Source of the DNA: Bacillota bacterium
GTDB lineage: Bacteria; Bacillota; Dethiobacteria; DTU022; JAAZDU01
DNA length: 6,361 bases
Reading direction: 5' to 3'
Assembly: GCA_012512665.1 (NCBI GenBank)
Contig: JAAZDU010000176.1
Coordinates: forward strand, 1-6,361
This document shows, piece by piece, positions 5,985-6,361 of this stretch; positions within the stretch are counted from its first letter, which is position 1; every line of letters begins with the position of its first letter. The notes beneath the pieces are model-generated. The model made no database searches. It saw only the letters and a list, made by a program, of their open reading frames with translations, and was not told the origin of the DNA. The position numbers were made by a program, and so were the translations under genes.

Positions 5985-6361
5985 CTTTAGACTCTCCTTC
6001 CCGCTCCTGATCCCTTAAAACTATCATCTTTTCCAATTCTTTTTTAAAATCTTCAATTGTTTGGTACTTATGAAAAACGGAGGCATAGCGGACATAAGCA
6101 ACTTCATCCAGGCGGCGCAGCCTGACTAATAAAAGCTCTGCAATCTCTTCTGTACTAACTTCACGCCCTAGATTGCGCAGCTCTCTTTCCACTTCTTCAA
6201 CCAAGCCCTGCAGCGCCTGCAAGGATATCTGCCTTTTTTCTGCAGCACGAATCAAGCCGTCAAGAAGCTTGTTGCGATCAAAGACTTCCCTGGCACCGCT
6301 GCGCTTTCTAACAATAATAGGTATTTCTTCAACCCTTTCGTAAGTTGTAAACCTTTTGGGA
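5974..6361 (-). CDS. nrdR: Transcriptional repressor NrdR, 5' end cut off by the window edge
   Basis: NrdR is a zinc-ribbon/ATP-cone repressor that senses ATP/dATP and represses ribonucleotide reductase genes by binding NrdR boxes. The reading frame stays open to the right edge, so the TTG at 6255 is an internal codon, not the start. The visible part is about 128 residues. It opens with PKRFTTYERVEEIP, the end of the zinc ribbon; the partial codon before it ends in T and sits where the family's last zinc cysteine is expected. The ATP-cone follows (IIVRKRSGAREVFDRNKL), then the conserved RELRNLGREVST and LDEVAYVRYASV blocks. The tail after the ATP-cone is charged (REGESKDQE). About 25-30 N-terminal residues with the first zinc cysteines should lie beyond 6361. 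It is first in the visible series and ends 31 nt before the ATP-cone/NrdD-like gene. Family identity is secure; autoregulation cannot be judged because the promoter is missing. Confidence 0.96.
   Translation of the reverse strand, partial: PKRFTTYERVEEIPIIVRKRSGAREVFDRNKLLDGLIRAAEKRQISLQALQGLVEEVERELRNLGREVSTEEIAELLLVRLRRLDEVAYVRYASVFHKYQTIEDFKKELEKMIVLRDQEREGESKDQE

Noticed and set aside
5974..6255. A 93-residue stand-alone gene starting at TTG 6255
   Set aside because: The frame continues upstream to the edge and encodes recognisable NrdR zinc-ribbon end and ATP-cone sequence, so this is only the C-terminal part of nrdR.

Overview
This window is a compact, single-direction gene cluster on the minus strand. 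It reads from a 5'-truncated nrdR at the right edge down to ylmH near the left edge. The order is nrdR, a degenerate class III ribonucleotide reductase-like ATP-cone protein, pgeF (ylmD), a HlyD/RND-adaptor-like membrane protein, ylmE (YggS/PLPBP), sepF (ylmF), a YggT-family gene (ylmG) and ylmH. The ylmD-ylmE-sepF-ylmG-ylmH order is the Firmicutes cell-division cluster that in Bacillus subtilis lies between the sigE/sigG region and divIVA. Inserted nrdR, ATP-cone and HlyD-like genes, together with moderate AT-richness and strong AGGAGG-type ribosome binding sites, suggest an anaerobic clostridial Firmicute, possibly of the Desulfotomaculum/Pelotomaculum type. That lineage is inferred from gene content and remembered neighbourhoods only.

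Right part (4218-6361): the C-terminal two thirds or more of NrdR, the ATP-cone repressor of ribonucleotide reductase genes, is followed after 31 nt by a 574-residue protein. That protein has an intact N-terminal ATP-cone, but its NrdD-like body lacks the C-terminal zinc site and the glycyl-radical loop. It overlaps pgeF by an ATGA.

Middle (2345-4221): PgeF is a multicopper-oxidase-like (YfiH/laccase-domain) enzyme implicated in peptidoglycan editing. It is followed by a single-pass membrane protein with HlyD/RND-adaptor features, in which an acidic linker replaces the usual coiled-coil hairpin.

Left part (1-2325): YlmE handles PLP homeostasis, SepF anchors FtsZ to the membrane, YggT is a small membrane protein and YlmH is a ribosome-associated S4-domain RNA-binding protein. 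The next gene, expected to be divIVA, would start at or beyond the left edge.

Junctions are tight: most are overlaps or gaps of under 50 nt, and the largest is 62 nt before ylmH. This suggests one operon whose promoter lies outside the window. No stretch above 300 bases lacks a gene. I see no RNA genes, mobile elements, CRISPR arrays or convincing intrinsic terminators. The most interesting points are the degenerate NrdD paralogue paired with NrdR, a probable ATT start codon for ylmE, and the hairpin-less HlyD-like protein.
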